64,000 bases of DNA, from positions 434,001 through 498,000 of the forward strand of contig NZ_JAFMZK010000002.1 in assembly GCF_029105185.1 (NCBI RefSeq). Direction: 5' to 3'. The translations under genes were made by a program, and so were the position numbers. Under the pieces are notes generated by a model. The model did not search any database. It was not told where the DNA came from and saw only the letters and a program-made list of their open reading frames with translations. Positions 36,720 through 44,520 of the stretch are shown one piece after another (within the stretch, counting starts at the first letter, position 1; every line of letters begins with the position of its first letter). The stretch is from Aliiroseovarius sp. Z3. GTDB taxonomy: Bacteria > Pseudomonadota > Alphaproteobacteria > Rhodobacterales > Rhodobacteraceae.

Positions 36720-36866
36720 GCCTGTATCCCCGACTGTTGTGCAGCTTCTTATGTGCGGCGACTATAGATATGAAGCCCAGCGGGGGGAAGATGCTGCGCG
36801 CATTGAAATCAGGGTTGAGTCTTCAGTGCCATAGCGTGGTTTTCGGTCGTTTGTGTGCCCGGCAGA

Positions 36867-37577
36867 TCATTTCGAACCCGGAACCCATGAAAATGCCCGG
36901 TCAAGGAACGCTGACGCATCTTGTGTAATGGGCGTTCCGTGCGCCATCACCACCGCCCGCGGGTTCCAGGATTTCACCTTGCGTACAGATTGGCGGAGAG
37001 CTGTTTTGTCGCGAAAGGCGATGCGAAATTTTCTTGGGACTGTGGGTTCTGCTTCGGTCATCAGGTCAAGCCGGGCCACCATGGCGCGCCAACCTGAGAA
37101 CCAATCTTTCGGCAGTTGCTGCAAAAGATCGGTGAACAGCACCGTGCCGCTTGGGCGATGGTAAAAGACAACCTCGGTCGTGATTGCGTTTCCGGTCAGT
37201 ATGACGTGATCTATATCGTCGGCCCAAGCAGGATCTGGCGTCTCGGTCAGTTCGCCTGCGAAAGAGATATCGGTGCGTTTGGACGGCAAACCGGGCGCGG
37301 CAAATGGTGCAGCATCTGGGAAGGCTGCGATCCAGTCCTGCAAGAACATATGATGGAGCGTGTTGGGCGCGATCAGGTATTTGACGGTCCCAAGTGCATC
37401 AATGCCTCGACGCAGCGCGTTCGTTAACGGGATGGGTGACCAGATGAACAGATCACGACCACGCAGTCGGATCACCGCCATGCGCGTCGGATAGTGAAAA
37501 CCGGCAGCGGCTTTGATCGAGGGCCCGTCCGCCAGCCAAAGTTCGGGCCCGAACTGCGAAATCATTTCATGCCTCAT
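36867..37577 (-). CDS. DUF4336 family protein
   Basis: A 236-residue cytoplasmic protein. It begins MRHEMISQFGPELWLADGP and has the metallo-beta-lactamase-like fold of DUF4336, but only vestigial metal positions: LIAPNTLHHMFLQDW (HH kept) and VMAHGTPI. No enzymatic activity is established. The in-frame extension beyond 37577 runs into the L31 terminator and is not coding. A start 4 codons later (37565) is also possible. Confidence 0.82.
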   Translation of the reverse strand: MRHEMISQFGPELWLADGPSIKAAAGFHYPTRMAVIRLRGRDLFIWSPIPLTNALRRGIDALGTVKYLIAPNTLHHMFLQDWIAAFPDAAPFAAPGLPSKRTDISFAGELTETPDPAWADDIDHVILTGNAITTEVVFYHRPSGTVLFTDLLQQLPKDWFSGWRAMVARLDLMTEAEPTVPRKFRIAFRDKTALRQSVRKVKSWNPRAVVMAHGTPITQDASAFLDRAFSWVPGSK

Positions 37578-37629
37578 ACCGGTGGTTCTGACAGCAAGGC
37601 TAGGGATGCACATCGCCACCCGCAACGAA

Positions 37630-37657
37630 AAACGCCGCCCCGATTGGGACGGCGTTT
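37630..37657 (-). terminator. intrinsic terminator of the rplS-rpmE operon
   Basis: Twelve-pair stem (one G-U on the minus RNA) from AAACGCCG to CGGCGTTT with a 4-nt loop; TTTTT follows on the minus strand. It lies 25 bp beyond the rpmE stop. Confidence 0.93.
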
Positions 37658-37681
37658 CTGTCTTCTCGAAGGGGCAGGTTT

Positions 37682-37903
37682 TTAGAACCCGAAGCCTTCG
37701 TATTTCGATTTGAACTTCGACACGCGGCCGCCGGTGTCCAACAAGCGGGTGCCGCCACCGGTCCATGCGGGGTGTGCCGACGGGTCAATGTCCAGCGACA
37801 GCGTGTCGCCTTCCTTGCCCCAGGTCGAGCGCATTTGAACGATCGTTCCGTCGGTCATTTTGACGTCGATCATGTGGTAGTCGGGATGGATATCCTTTTT
37901 CAT
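37682..37903 (-). CDS. rpmE: 50S ribosomal protein L31
   Basis: A 73-residue L31 starting [19 protein letters not shown]. It lacks the CxxC pairs of zinc-binding L31, so it is the zinc-free type. It binds the large subunit and bridges it to the small subunit. It follows rplS by 11 bp and is followed by a strong terminator. Confidence 0.96.
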   Translation of the reverse strand: MKKDIHPDYHMIDVKMTDGTIVQMRSTWGKEGDTLSLDIDPSAHPAWTGGGTRLLDTGGRVSKFKSKYEGFGF

Positions 37904-37914
37904 AACGACGCTCC

Positions 37915-38289
37915 TTAAGCTTTCTTGGCTTTGTAGTTGGTATCTTCCGCGATACGAGCCGACTTGCCACGGCGGGTCCGCAGGTAGTACATTTTCGCAC
38001 GACGCACGCGCCCACGGCGAACCACGGTGATGCTGTCGATATTTGTCGAATGCAGCGGGAATACACGCTCCACGCCTTCACCGAACGAAATTTTGCGCAC
38101 GGTGAACGACCCGGCAATGCCTGCGCCGTTCTTGCGGCTGATGCACACGCCTTCATAGTTCTGCACACGGGTGCGCGACCCTTCGGTCACCTTAAAGCCG
38201 ACGCGGATGGTGTCACCGGCTTTGAAATCGGGAATGTCTTTTCCCAGGGCGGCAACTTGTTCCGCCTCAAGTTCTGCGATCAGGTTCAT
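37915..38289 (-). CDS. rplS: 50S ribosomal protein L19
   Basis: A 124-residue L19 with the characteristic [20 protein letters not shown] and [25 protein letters not shown] site precedes the ATG. It sits downstream of trmD as in most bacteria, but is separated from it here by 830 bp containing its own promoter. Confidence 0.97.
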   Translation of the reverse strand: MNLIAELEAEQVAALGKDIPDFKAGDTIRVGFKVTEGSRTRVQNYEGVCISRKNGAGIAGSFTVRKISFGEGVERVFPLHSTNIDSITVVRRGRVRRAKMYYLRTRRGKSARIAEDTNYKAKKA

Positions 38290-38456
38290 CTGACCATCTC
38301 CTATCTATGCTTGCGGTTGGTCCGCAAAGTTAGCTGCCGTCCAAGAGCTCCTTGTCTTCACCGGGTCCGCTTTGCGCCCGCAGGAGGTCGTCCGTCGTTT
38401 CTTTTTCTGTTTTTCAGCCGGGTCGTGGGGCGCAGAAGAAAGCGCCACCCCAAATG

Positions 38457-38495
38457 AAAAACGCCCGCGCGACTCAGACGAGTGGCAGACGGGCG
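38457..38495 (-). terminator. hairpin plus T-run upstream of rplS (terminator or attenuator)
   Basis: On the minus strand CGCCCG pairs with CGGGCG around an inner ACTC/GAGT stem and TTTTT follows. It overlaps the expected transcription start of the 38497-38525 promoter, so it most likely ends transcripts coming from the upstream small gene rather than those started here. Confidence 0.55.
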
Positions 38496-38496
38496 G

Positions 38497-38525
38497 TGTA
38501 TAGGGGGAATGTGCCTCCAGATCAA
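38497..38525 (-). promoter_or_regulatory. sigma-70-type promoter of rplS-rpmE
   Basis: TTGATC (38520-38525) and TATACA (38497-38502) on the minus strand with an exact 17-bp spacer, about 200 bp before rplS. It explains how rplS-rpmE is expressed apart from trmD. Confidence 0.65.
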
Positions 38526-38624
38526 GGGTGTTGGCACGGTGTGAAAGCGTGCGCTGAGAAGGCAGAAGCCGCACCGGAAAATCGGCGCGGCTTCCTTCGT
38601 TTCGGCGTCCGTGAGTGGTGTCCG

Positions 38625-38792
38625 TTAGGCAAGGACGAGGGGTGCCGAAAGTGCGTTGCGTGCTGTGCGGAACATCGGGATACGACGCTTGAGCTCAGCC
38701 GAAGGGCGCGGGGTGCACGCCGCACGCTTCTTTTTCGCAAGGGCGCTCAGTGCGTTGATGCGGTTTTGTTTTGCAGTGATCAAAAGTTCCAT
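38625..38792 (-). CDS. possible 55-residue basic small protein
   Basis: An open frame of 55 codons begins with MELLITAKQNRINALSALAK and continues with a Lys/Arg-rich middle (KKKRAAC, AELKRR) and a hydrophobic end (SAPLVLA). AAAGGTG lies 6-7 nt before the ATG. It sits in the gap between trmD and rplS, is preceded by a repeat-bearing promoter candidate and followed by a GC-rich hairpin, which together suggest a real gene. I recognise no family. Confidence 0.42.
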   Translation of the reverse strand: MELLITAKQNRINALSALAKKKRAACTPRPSAELKRRIPMFRTARNALSAPLVLA

Positions 38793-39003
38793 GTCGTTCA
38801 CCTTTCTTTGCCGTCATCCGGTCGTTCAGAGTTCGAAGTTCACAAACTGTTTTCAATCGAAAAGAGACTAAGAAAGATGGTCGCGTTAGGTTGCGGTATG
38901 TTTTGAAATGGCGGGTTCGGTCTATCGTTGACTAAACGTCGCACGCCCAACAAATGACACAAATTCACCTTTCTTGGTTCCCCATATCTGGCGAGTGCAA
39001 AGG

Positions 39004-39079
39004 TGTATAAGCTGCGCGTTTTTCGGGATTTTCGAAACAGTTAAAGGCGAATTTTCGGACAGTTACACTTTTCGAAACA
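39004..39079 (-). promoter_or_regulatory. candidate activator-dependent promoter with direct repeats
   Basis: On the minus strand the motif TAACTGTTTCGAAAA (39043-39029) recurs as TAACTGTCCGAAAA (39065-39052) and TGTTTCGAAAA (39079-39069), with a last CCGAAAA at 39026-39020. A TATACA -10 box (39009-39004) follows without a good -35. The whole 38793-39119 stretch (327 bp) is otherwise AT-richer and without genes. It would drive the small frame at 38792 or a small RNA. Confidence 0.4.
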
Positions 39080-39119
39080 AAGCCACAAAAAAGCCTTGAT
39101 TGAAATTGGGCAAAACCTG

Positions 39120-39986
39120 TCAATCAGCCCCGTCTTCGTCTCGTTTTCGCCGTAATGATTCCCACAGATCCGGCCTGCGTTCGCGCGTGAGTTGTTCGCT
39201 CATGTCGCGGCGCCATGTGGCGATCCGCCCGTGATGCCCCGATGTCAGAACATCGGGAATGCTGCGACCCCGCCAGTTGGCCGGGCGGGTGTATTGCGGA
39301 TGCTCCAGCAGTCCGGCCGAGAAGCTTTCCTCTTCGGTCGAGGCTTCGTTGCCCAGAACGCCGGGCAATAGCCGCACGGTGGTATCAAGCAAGGCTTGCG
39401 CTGCGATTTCGCCCCCGGTCAGGACGAAATCGCCCAGGCTGACCTCTTCAATCTCGTATTCGTCCAGAACCCGTTCATCGACGCCTTCAAAACGCCCGCA
39501 CAGGATGGTCAGCCCGTCGCAGGCCGCAAAGCGGCGCGCCATGGCTTGATCAAGCGGTTTGCCACGCGGTGACATGTAAAGGATCGGCCAGTTTGCGCGG
39601 TCGCTGGACACGCCAGATTGTGCTGTGTCTATCGCCTTGCCCAGGACATCGGCGCGCAGCACCATGCCCGCGCCACCACCGGCAGGCGTGTCATCCACAT
39701 TGCGATGCTTGCCTTCGCCAAACGGGCGCAGGTCGATCGGCTCCAAGGCCCACAACCCGTCTTTCAACGCCCGTCCCGTCAGGCTTTCGCCCAGCACGCC
39801 GGGAAAGGCGGTGGGGAACAGGGTGATGATTTTGGCGGTCCAGACCCCGGCATAGCGTGGCGTGTCGGTCATCAGTTCGCGCGGTTTGAACGAGGCTGAG
39901 ACCGCGATTTTGCCGTGCGATTTCATGGCGCGCGCCTTGGGGCTTGCGCCTGTATCGCTTGCAGAGGGCTTTTGTTTGTCCGTCAT
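39120..39986 (-). CDS. trmD: tRNA (guanine-N1-)-methyltransferase TrmD
   Basis: A 288-residue SPOUT methyltransferase that makes m1G37 in tRNAs and prevents frameshifting. Visible are [37 protein letters not shown] and the knot segment [17 protein letters not shown], then [14 protein letters not shown]. The first 40 or so residues are a Lys/Ser-rich extension absent from E. coli TrmD. The ATG at 39986 is chosen for its GGGAAG site; an internal start at 39872 would give a protein of normal length. Confidence 0.95.
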   Translation of the reverse strand: MTDKQKPSASDTGASPKARAMKSHGKIAVSASFKPRELMTDTPRYAGVWTAKIITLFPTAFPGVLGESLTGRALKDGLWALEPIDLRPFGEGKHRNVDDTPAGGGAGMVLRADVLGKAIDTAQSGVSSDRANWPILYMSPRGKPLDQAMARRFAACDGLTILCGRFEGVDERVLDEYEIEEVSLGDFVLTGGEIAAQALLDTTVRLLPGVLGNEASTEEESFSAGLLEHPQYTRPANWRGRSIPDVLTSGHHGRIATWRRDMSEQLTRERRPDLWESLRRKRDEDGAD

Positions 39987-40023
39987 GGCGCTTCCCATAC
40001 CGGGTTTCGATGAGGGTGGAAAG

Positions 40024-40842
40024 TCAGGGCGTGCGACGATGGGGGGTCAACAGGCGTTCTTTCTGCGCCTTTAACTCCTGTTTTGACAGGCGCTGGCGGT
40101 TCAGCGCCAGAAACGCCGCGCGCAGCTTTTCCCGCTGACCGCGGTTGGTATGCGGGGCGGGCGCGAGGTCTGCCCGCACAGAGGCAGGCACATCCGCAAG
40201 ATCCAACAGGGCCGTGGCCAATCCGTTCGGATCGTCCGAGTGATCTTCCAGCGCAGCAGTCACGACCGGGATGGGCGACAATGCCTCGGCCATACCCCGC
40301 GCTTGTTCAACCGGCGCGACGTCCATCGGAAACCGTCCGCGAAAGGTGTCGTAATCATCGGTCAGACGGATTGAGCGCAGAAGATGCCCGTGTACCGACC
40401 GAAGCCAATCCTCGCGTTCGCGGGTTGTGTAAAAGAATGTGATTGCGACGCCGGGTCCAAAACGAAGGCGCAGTTCTTTCACGATGGTCCGGGCAAGTTT
40501 CTGGGCGGCGGGAAGATAGGATGTGATCAACCGCCCACCCAGCATCCGGTGCCCCGGCATCCCGCCCGAAAAGCTTTCGCGCGACAGGATGATAACCTCG
40601 TGATCGGGGATTGAGGCCAGGAACGTGCGAAGAGCCTTGCGAAACAGATACAGGCGATGTGGAAAAGGTCGCTGTGCATACAGCCGCGCGGCAGCGCCCG
40701 CGTTCAGAAAATCGCGCTGGCCGTAATAGTCGAAATAGGGCGCAAGGGCGGCGCGGTTCTGGCTCAGGAAATCCTGAAGGCTTGTCGTGCCGGTCTTATG
40801 AAAGCCGGCATGGACAATGACATGGGGCTTTCCGGGGGTCAT
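40024..40842 (-). CDS. sulfotransferase-like P-loop protein
   Basis: A 272-residue protein. [16 protein letters not shown] (residues 8-23) is a PAPS-type P-loop, and [20 protein letters not shown] resembles the 3'-phosphate-binding region of sulfotransferases. It would transfer sulfate from PAPS to a sugar, lipid or peptide, or may have lost activity. It overlaps rimM by 4 bp and sits between rimM and trmD, where no carbohydrate gene is expected. Confidence 0.78.
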   Translation of the reverse strand: MTPGKPHVIVHAGFHKTGTTSLQDFLSQNRAALAPYFDYYGQRDFLNAGAAARLYAQRPFPHRLYLFRKALRTFLASIPDHEVIILSRESFSGGMPGHRMLGGRLITSYLPAAQKLARTIVKELRLRFGPGVAITFFYTTREREDWLRSVHGHLLRSIRLTDDYDTFRGRFPMDVAPVEQARGMAEALSPIPVVTAALEDHSDDPNGLATALLDLADVPASVRADLAPAPHTNRGQREKLRAAFLALNRQRLSKQELKAQKERLLTPHRRTP

Positions 40843-41351
40843 TCCGGAAAGACGCCCTTGGGCGGGTCCGCAATGATCCGGCCGGCGGCCAGATCGACGG
40901 TCGGCACAGCCTCGAGTGTGAAGGGAAGCAGCGCGCCGGTTTTCAGGCCGGGCCCCTGCACCTCTAACACATCGCTGGCGCCGTGATTGTGCACGGCCGA
41001 GACGCGGCCAAGTTCGCGGCCGCCCGTGTCCAGAACGGTCAGCCCGATCAGGTCGGCGTGGTAATATTCATCGTCGGGCAGGGTGGGCAGCGCATCGCGA
41101 TCGGCCAACAGTCTTGTGCCCTTCAAAGCGTCGGCTTCTTCCCTGGTGCGCACGCCGTCCAGCCGGGCGGCGAACCCGTTCTTGATGGGGCGATCCAATA
41201 CCAAGGCAAACTGTCTTTTGCCGTCTTCCGACCAAAGCGGGCTGTAGTCCCCGATGGCTTCGGGATCGGCACAGAAACTTTTCACGCGCACTTCGCCTTT
41301 GACGCCATAGGCCCCTGCAATCGCGCCCACGCAAATCCGATCGTCGCTCAT
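40839..41351 (-). CDS. rimM: 16S rRNA processing protein RimM
   Basis: A 170-residue protein needed for 30S maturation near ribosomal protein S19. The N-terminal [26 protein letters not shown] and the PRC-barrel part ([20 protein letters not shown] ... [18 protein letters not shown]) are typical. Its ATG overlaps the stop of the 49-residue membrane protein upstream (ATGA), which fixes the start at 41351. Confidence 0.95.
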   Translation of the reverse strand: MSDDRICVGAIAGAYGVKGEVRVKSFCADPEAIGDYSPLWSEDGKRQFALVLDRPIKNGFAARLDGVRTREEADALKGTRLLADRDALPTLPDDEYYHADLIGLTVLDTGGRELGRVSAVHNHGASDVLEVQGPGLKTGALLPFTLEAVPTVDLAAGRIIADPPKGVFPE

Positions 41352-41497
41352 TTCACACCTACACAAATGCCCCGATCCACGGAACCGCCCCGGTCAAGGC
41401 AACGGTCCGTCATCGCGTTTCGTTCAAACAGCAATCCGGCCAAGAAACCGGCTCCGACAATCAGGATCAACCGAAAGGGACGAAATAGCAAACCCAT
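41348..41497 (-). CDS. 49-residue single-pass membrane micro-protein
   Basis: The frame begins [20 protein letters not shown] and continues with a short basic/polar tail containing three cysteine-region residues (RCLDRGG, GICVGVK). Residues 9-24 form one membrane helix with positive charges before it. AGGAG lies 8 nt upstream of the ATG, and the stop overlaps rimM (ATGA), so translation of the two is linked. This is strong evidence for a real gene. Function unknown. Confidence 0.75.
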   Translation of the reverse strand: MGLLFRPFRLILIVGAGFLAGLLFERNAMTDRCLDRGGSVDRGICVGVK

Positions 41498-41518
41498 GAT
41501 ACAGCTCCTGCTTGGATG

Positions 41519-42148
41519 TCAGCGCGTTTCGATGGGCAGGGCACCGCGCCGCGCCTCCCAGCCCGCATGTTCAAGTTCCGGGCTATCGTCAACCGTTTCG
41601 GGCCAGCCCAGACAGAAATAACCGACCAACTGCCAGTTCGGCGGCACATCAAGGTCGCGACACAGCCGGTCGGGGTCAAGGATCGACACCCATCCCAGTC
41701 CAAGTCCACGGGCGCGCACCGCCAGCCAAAACAGCATGATGGCCGACACCACCGAATAACGACGCATTTCGGGCATGGTGCCCGCCCCAAGCCCTGCACC
41801 CTTTTCGGTGGCTTCATCGCTGAAGATGGCCAACTGGATGGGCGCGTTTTGCATCCCCGACAGTTTCAGCCCGGCATACAGCTTTGCCTTGTCACCGGAA
41901 TAGCCGTGCAGCGCATCATCATTGGCGGCGGTGAAATTATCCAGAGCGGCCTTGCGGGCGGCATCGCTTTCCACGCGGATCACCCGCCATGGTTCTGACA
42001 GCCCAACAGATGGGGCCAGCAGAAATGCGTCGAGGCACTCTTGCAAGAGTGCCTCGCCCACAGGATCGGTGCGAAAGCGGCGCACATCGCGCCGCCAACG
42101 CATCAGATCTTCAAGATCCGACTGGAACGCCTTGGGAAAGGTGTGCAT
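41519..42148 (-). CDS. bluB: 5,6-dimethylbenzimidazole synthase BluB
   Basis: A 209-residue nitroreductase-fold enzyme that cleaves FMNH2 with oxygen to give the lower ligand of vitamin B12. The BluB pattern is clear: RWRRDVRRFRTDPV, APSVGLSEPWRVIRV, MPEMRRYSVVSAIMLFWLAVRARGLGLGWVSI and GYFCLGWPE. Start at 42148. It lies between rpsP and the micro-protein/rimM pair, away from other cobalamin genes and with no B12 riboswitch visible. Confidence 0.9.
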   Translation of the reverse strand: MHTFPKAFQSDLEDLMRWRRDVRRFRTDPVGEALLQECLDAFLLAPSVGLSEPWRVIRVESDAARKAALDNFTAANDDALHGYSGDKAKLYAGLKLSGMQNAPIQLAIFSDEATEKGAGLGAGTMPEMRRYSVVSAIMLFWLAVRARGLGLGWVSILDPDRLCRDLDVPPNWQLVGYFCLGWPETVDDSPELEHAGWEARRGALPIETR

Positions 42149-42167
42149 GTCAGACCCTATTGGAAGA

Positions 42168-42569
42168 TTATTCTTCCGAAGCTGCTTCTTCTGCAGGCTC
42201 TTCGGCAGGTGCGGCGGCAGCTTCAGCCGCGGCGGCAGCCTTGTCGGCTTTTTCCTGCACGCGCTCCTGAGCTTTCTTGCCCGGCTCACCTTTCTTCAGG
42301 TTGGCACGCTCTTTTTTCTCAAGCACGCCAGCCGCTTCCAGGAAGCGCGACACGCGATCGGACGGCTGGGCGCCCTGGCCCAGCCAGTATTGAACGCGTT
42401 CCATGTCCAGTTTCACACGCTCTTCCGAATCTTTCGGCAGAAGCGGGTTATAGGTGCCCAGCTTTTCGATGAAGCGGCCATCGCGCGGCATGCGCGAGTC
42501 GGTGGCAACAACGCGATAGAAGGGACGTTTTTTCGAGCCGCCACGGGCGAGACGAATTTTCATAGCCAT
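42168..42569 (-). CDS. rpsP: 30S ribosomal protein S16
   Basis: A 133-residue S16. The conserved core ([44 protein letters not shown]) covers about 80 residues and a 50-residue tail rich in Ala, Glu and Lys follows. Such tails are common in alphaproteobacteria. AAGGA precedes the ATG; the second Met (residue 3) is an alternative start. Confidence 0.97.
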   Translation of the reverse strand: MAMKIRLARGGSKKRPFYRVVATDSRMPRDGRFIEKLGTYNPLLPKDSEERVKLDMERVQYWLGQGAQPSDRVSRFLEAAGVLEKKERANLKKGEPGKKAQERVQEKADKAAAAAEAAAAPAEEPAEEAASEE

Positions 42570-42620
42570 GAGAGTTTTCCTTTTTTTCTAGCTATTTGCG
42601 GGGAAGGCCCCGGCATTTGG

Positions 42621-42923
42621 TTATTCTTGGTGTTTCTTGTGATGCCTGATGACCTCATCAATGATGAAGTTCAGGAATTTCTTGGCGAATTCGGGGTCCA
42701 GATTGGCGCGGGTGGCCAAGTCTTCCAGACGTTCGATCTGGCGCGCTTCGCGCGCCGGATCCGAGGGTGGCAGATCATGTTCCGCCTTCAACTTGCCCAC
42801 GGCCTGCGTGTGCTTGAAGCGTTCGCCCAGCGTATAGACAAGGATCGCGTCCAGCCGATCAATCGACTCGCGATGTTCTTTCAGAAGGTCCGCAGCGCGG
42901 CTGGATACGTCGGTCACAAGCAA
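42621..42923 (-). CDS. chorismate mutase, AroQ type
   Basis: A 100-residue all-helical protein of the CM_2 family that converts chorismate to prephenate for Phe and Tyr synthesis. LKEHRESIDRLDAILVYTLGERFKHTQAVGKLKAEH carries the expected Arg, Lys and Asp positions of helix 1, and ARQIERLEDLATRANLDPEFAKKFLNFIIDEVIRHH is helix 2-3. It overlaps the upstream acetyltransferase by 10 bp and is 51 bp from rpsP. Confidence 0.92.
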   Translation of the reverse strand: MLVTDVSSRAADLLKEHRESIDRLDAILVYTLGERFKHTQAVGKLKAEHDLPPSDPAREARQIERLEDLATRANLDPEFAKKFLNFIIDEVIRHHKKHQE

Positions 42924-43435
42924 TCCTCCGGTGCAGGGTGGCGATAAACCGTCAGGTCGGGATGGGCATTCCAGCCTGGCGCAATGCCATCCGGGCGGGC
43001 GTTCATTCGGGTGGCCACGGCGGTAGAGGCAACATTGGCGGGGTCGATGTACGACACAAGAGTGGGTAATCCCAACACCTGATACCCCCAGTGACGCACG
43101 GCGATTGCAGCTTCGGTTGCATAACCGTGCCCTTCATATTCGTCGGCATAGAGCGAATAGGCCACTTCCGGTTCCGGACGGTGGTTTGATTTGCGCAGCC
43201 CAACGCGCCCCAGCGCAGCACCATCTGTGCGGCGTTCGACATGTAAATAGCCAAAACCGTGTTCGTCCCAATGGCTCAGGTTCTCGGCAAAGCCTTCTTT
43301 GGCGTCCTCTCGGGTTGATGGGCCCCCAACCCATTTCGAGCGGTCCCGTGCAACGAAATCGGCGAAAGCATCAAAATCATGCGGTTCAGGTTTGCGCAAA
43401 ATCAGACGGTCAGTGGTCAGGGTCAAACTGCTCAT
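42914..43435 (-). CDS. GNAT acetyltransferase (RimJ/RimL-like), copy 1
   Basis: A 173-residue Acetyltransf_3 protein. The N-terminal LTTDRLILRKPEPHDF, the acetyl-CoA region EVAYSLYADEYEGHGYATEA and the C-terminal PTLVSYIDPANVASTAVATRM are standard. It transfers acetyl from acetyl-CoA to an unknown amine, possibly a protein N-terminus. One of three tandem paralogues. Overlaps both neighbours. Confidence 0.87.
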   Translation of the reverse strand: MSSLTLTTDRLILRKPEPHDFDAFADFVARDRSKWVGGPSTREDAKEGFAENLSHWDEHGFGYLHVERRTDGAALGRVGLRKSNHRPEPEVAYSLYADEYEGHGYATEAAIAVRHWGYQVLGLPTLVSYIDPANVASTAVATRMNARPDGIAPGWNAHPDLTVYRHPAPEDCL

Positions 43436-43977
43436 GCGTAAGCCTCCGCTCCGCCATCGGCATCGGCTGCGGGGTGACGCCAGATCTCTACTTTGCCAAA
43501 GCCGGGATGATCGAAGTGCTTTTCAAAATGCGCACCAAGGCGTTTGGCAACGGCCTTGCTTCCTTCGTTCTCTAGATCGATAAGCGATATGGCAGTGGAC
43601 CAGCCCAACACCTCATAGGCGTGCAGACGGGCAGCCAAGGCAGCTTCGGTCGCATAGCCCTTGCCGGTCGCACTGTTCATCAGGGTCCAACCGATTTCCG
43701 GCTCTGGCCAGCCCAACGGGCACCACAAGCCGACATGGCCGACATAGGCGCCGGTTTCCTTTTCCTCGACACCCCAGAAGCCATAACCGCGCATTGCCCA
43801 ATGCCCGAGCAACATGGCAACCATGCGCCAAGTCTCATCCTCGCGCAGGGGGCCACCGACGAACCGTGAGGCATCCGTTGCGAAAAATGCCGCTTCGGAC
43901 GCCACATCTGCTTCGCAAGGCGCGCGCAAGATCAGACGATCAGTTTCCAGACGGGGGATATTGTGCGCCAGGGTCAT
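43432..43977 (-). CDS. GNAT acetyltransferase (RimJ/RimL-like), copy 2
   Basis: A 181-residue paralogue with LETDRLILRAPCEADV, PEIGWTLMNSATGKGYATEA and TAISLIDLENEGSKAVAKRLGA. The start at 43977 is fixed by the 4-bp ATGA overlap with copy 3 and the conserved N-terminus. Coupled to copy 1 by another 4-bp overlap. Substrate unknown. Confidence 0.87.
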   Translation of the reverse strand: MTLAHNIPRLETDRLILRAPCEADVASEAAFFATDASRFVGGPLREDETWRMVAMLLGHWAMRGYGFWGVEEKETGAYVGHVGLWCPLGWPEPEIGWTLMNSATGKGYATEAALAARLHAYEVLGWSTAISLIDLENEGSKAVAKRLGAHFEKHFDHPGFGKVEIWRHPAADADGGAEAYA

Positions 43978-44519
43978 ATCTGAACCTCTGGCGAATAGCT
44001 GAAGACAAGCGCCCCTTCGAGCGTTCCTGTTTGCACTCCCCCAAGCTTGGCCACCAGCGCCTGGCTGGCGGTGTTGGCCGGATCGACGTAGCTTACGATG
44101 GCCTCTGGCGCGAGGCTCCTCAGATGCCCAAGGGCCGCTTTGGCCGCTTCGAACGCGAAGCCCTGCCGCTGTGCCTCGGGTGCAATGAAAAAGCCAAGCT
44201 CGATGGCTTGATCGCCCGGTTCGACACCCGCAAAGACGAAGCCGACAACCGTGTCGCCATGGCAGACGGTGAACATGCCATCGCCGCGCAGGACCCATCC
44301 GGCGGAATAGTTAGTGAACTGTGCCCAGATATCCTCGTCACCCGGTGTCTGTCCCATGTATTTCGCTGAGGGCAGCGAGAACAGCCGTTGGAACACCGCG
44401 AAATCTTCCAGCACCGGCGCGCGTAGCACCAGCCGTTCTGTGCGCAGAACGGGCAGTGCCTTGCGGGCAGCTTCGGCGATATGGGCGCCGGGGCAGGGAA
44501 GGGTTACGGGCGAGATCAT
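43974..44519 (-). CDS. GNAT acetyltransferase (RimJ/RimL-like), copy 3
   Basis: A 181-residue paralogue with LRTERLVLRAPVLEDF, AIELGFFIAPEAQRQGFAFEA and AIVSYVDPANTASQALVAKLGG. The start at 44519 lies 1 bp from the ffh stop, so it is read from the ffh transcript. It is the first of the three acetyltransferases after ffh. Confidence 0.87.
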   Translation of the reverse strand: MISPVTLPCPGAHIAEAARKALPVLRTERLVLRAPVLEDFAVFQRLFSLPSAKYMGQTPGDEDIWAQFTNYSAGWVLRGDGMFTVCHGDTVVGFVFAGVEPGDQAIELGFFIAPEAQRQGFAFEAAKAALGHLRSLAPEAIVSYVDPANTASQALVAKLGGVQTGTLEGALVFSYSPEVQI

Positions 44520-44520
44520 G

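Larger units (their letters stand above)
38290..38624 (-). other. non-coding leader of rplS-rpmE
   Basis: About 335 bp without a credible gene. It contains, in transcript order, the promoter at 38497-38525, the hairpin plus T-run at 38457-38495, and a second GC-rich hairpin near 38410-38445. A GC-rich inverted repeat (GAAGCCGC/GCGGCTTC, 38566-38594) follows the small reading frame at 38625. This is a long leader for a ribosomal gene and could hold autoregulation. Confidence 0.55.
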
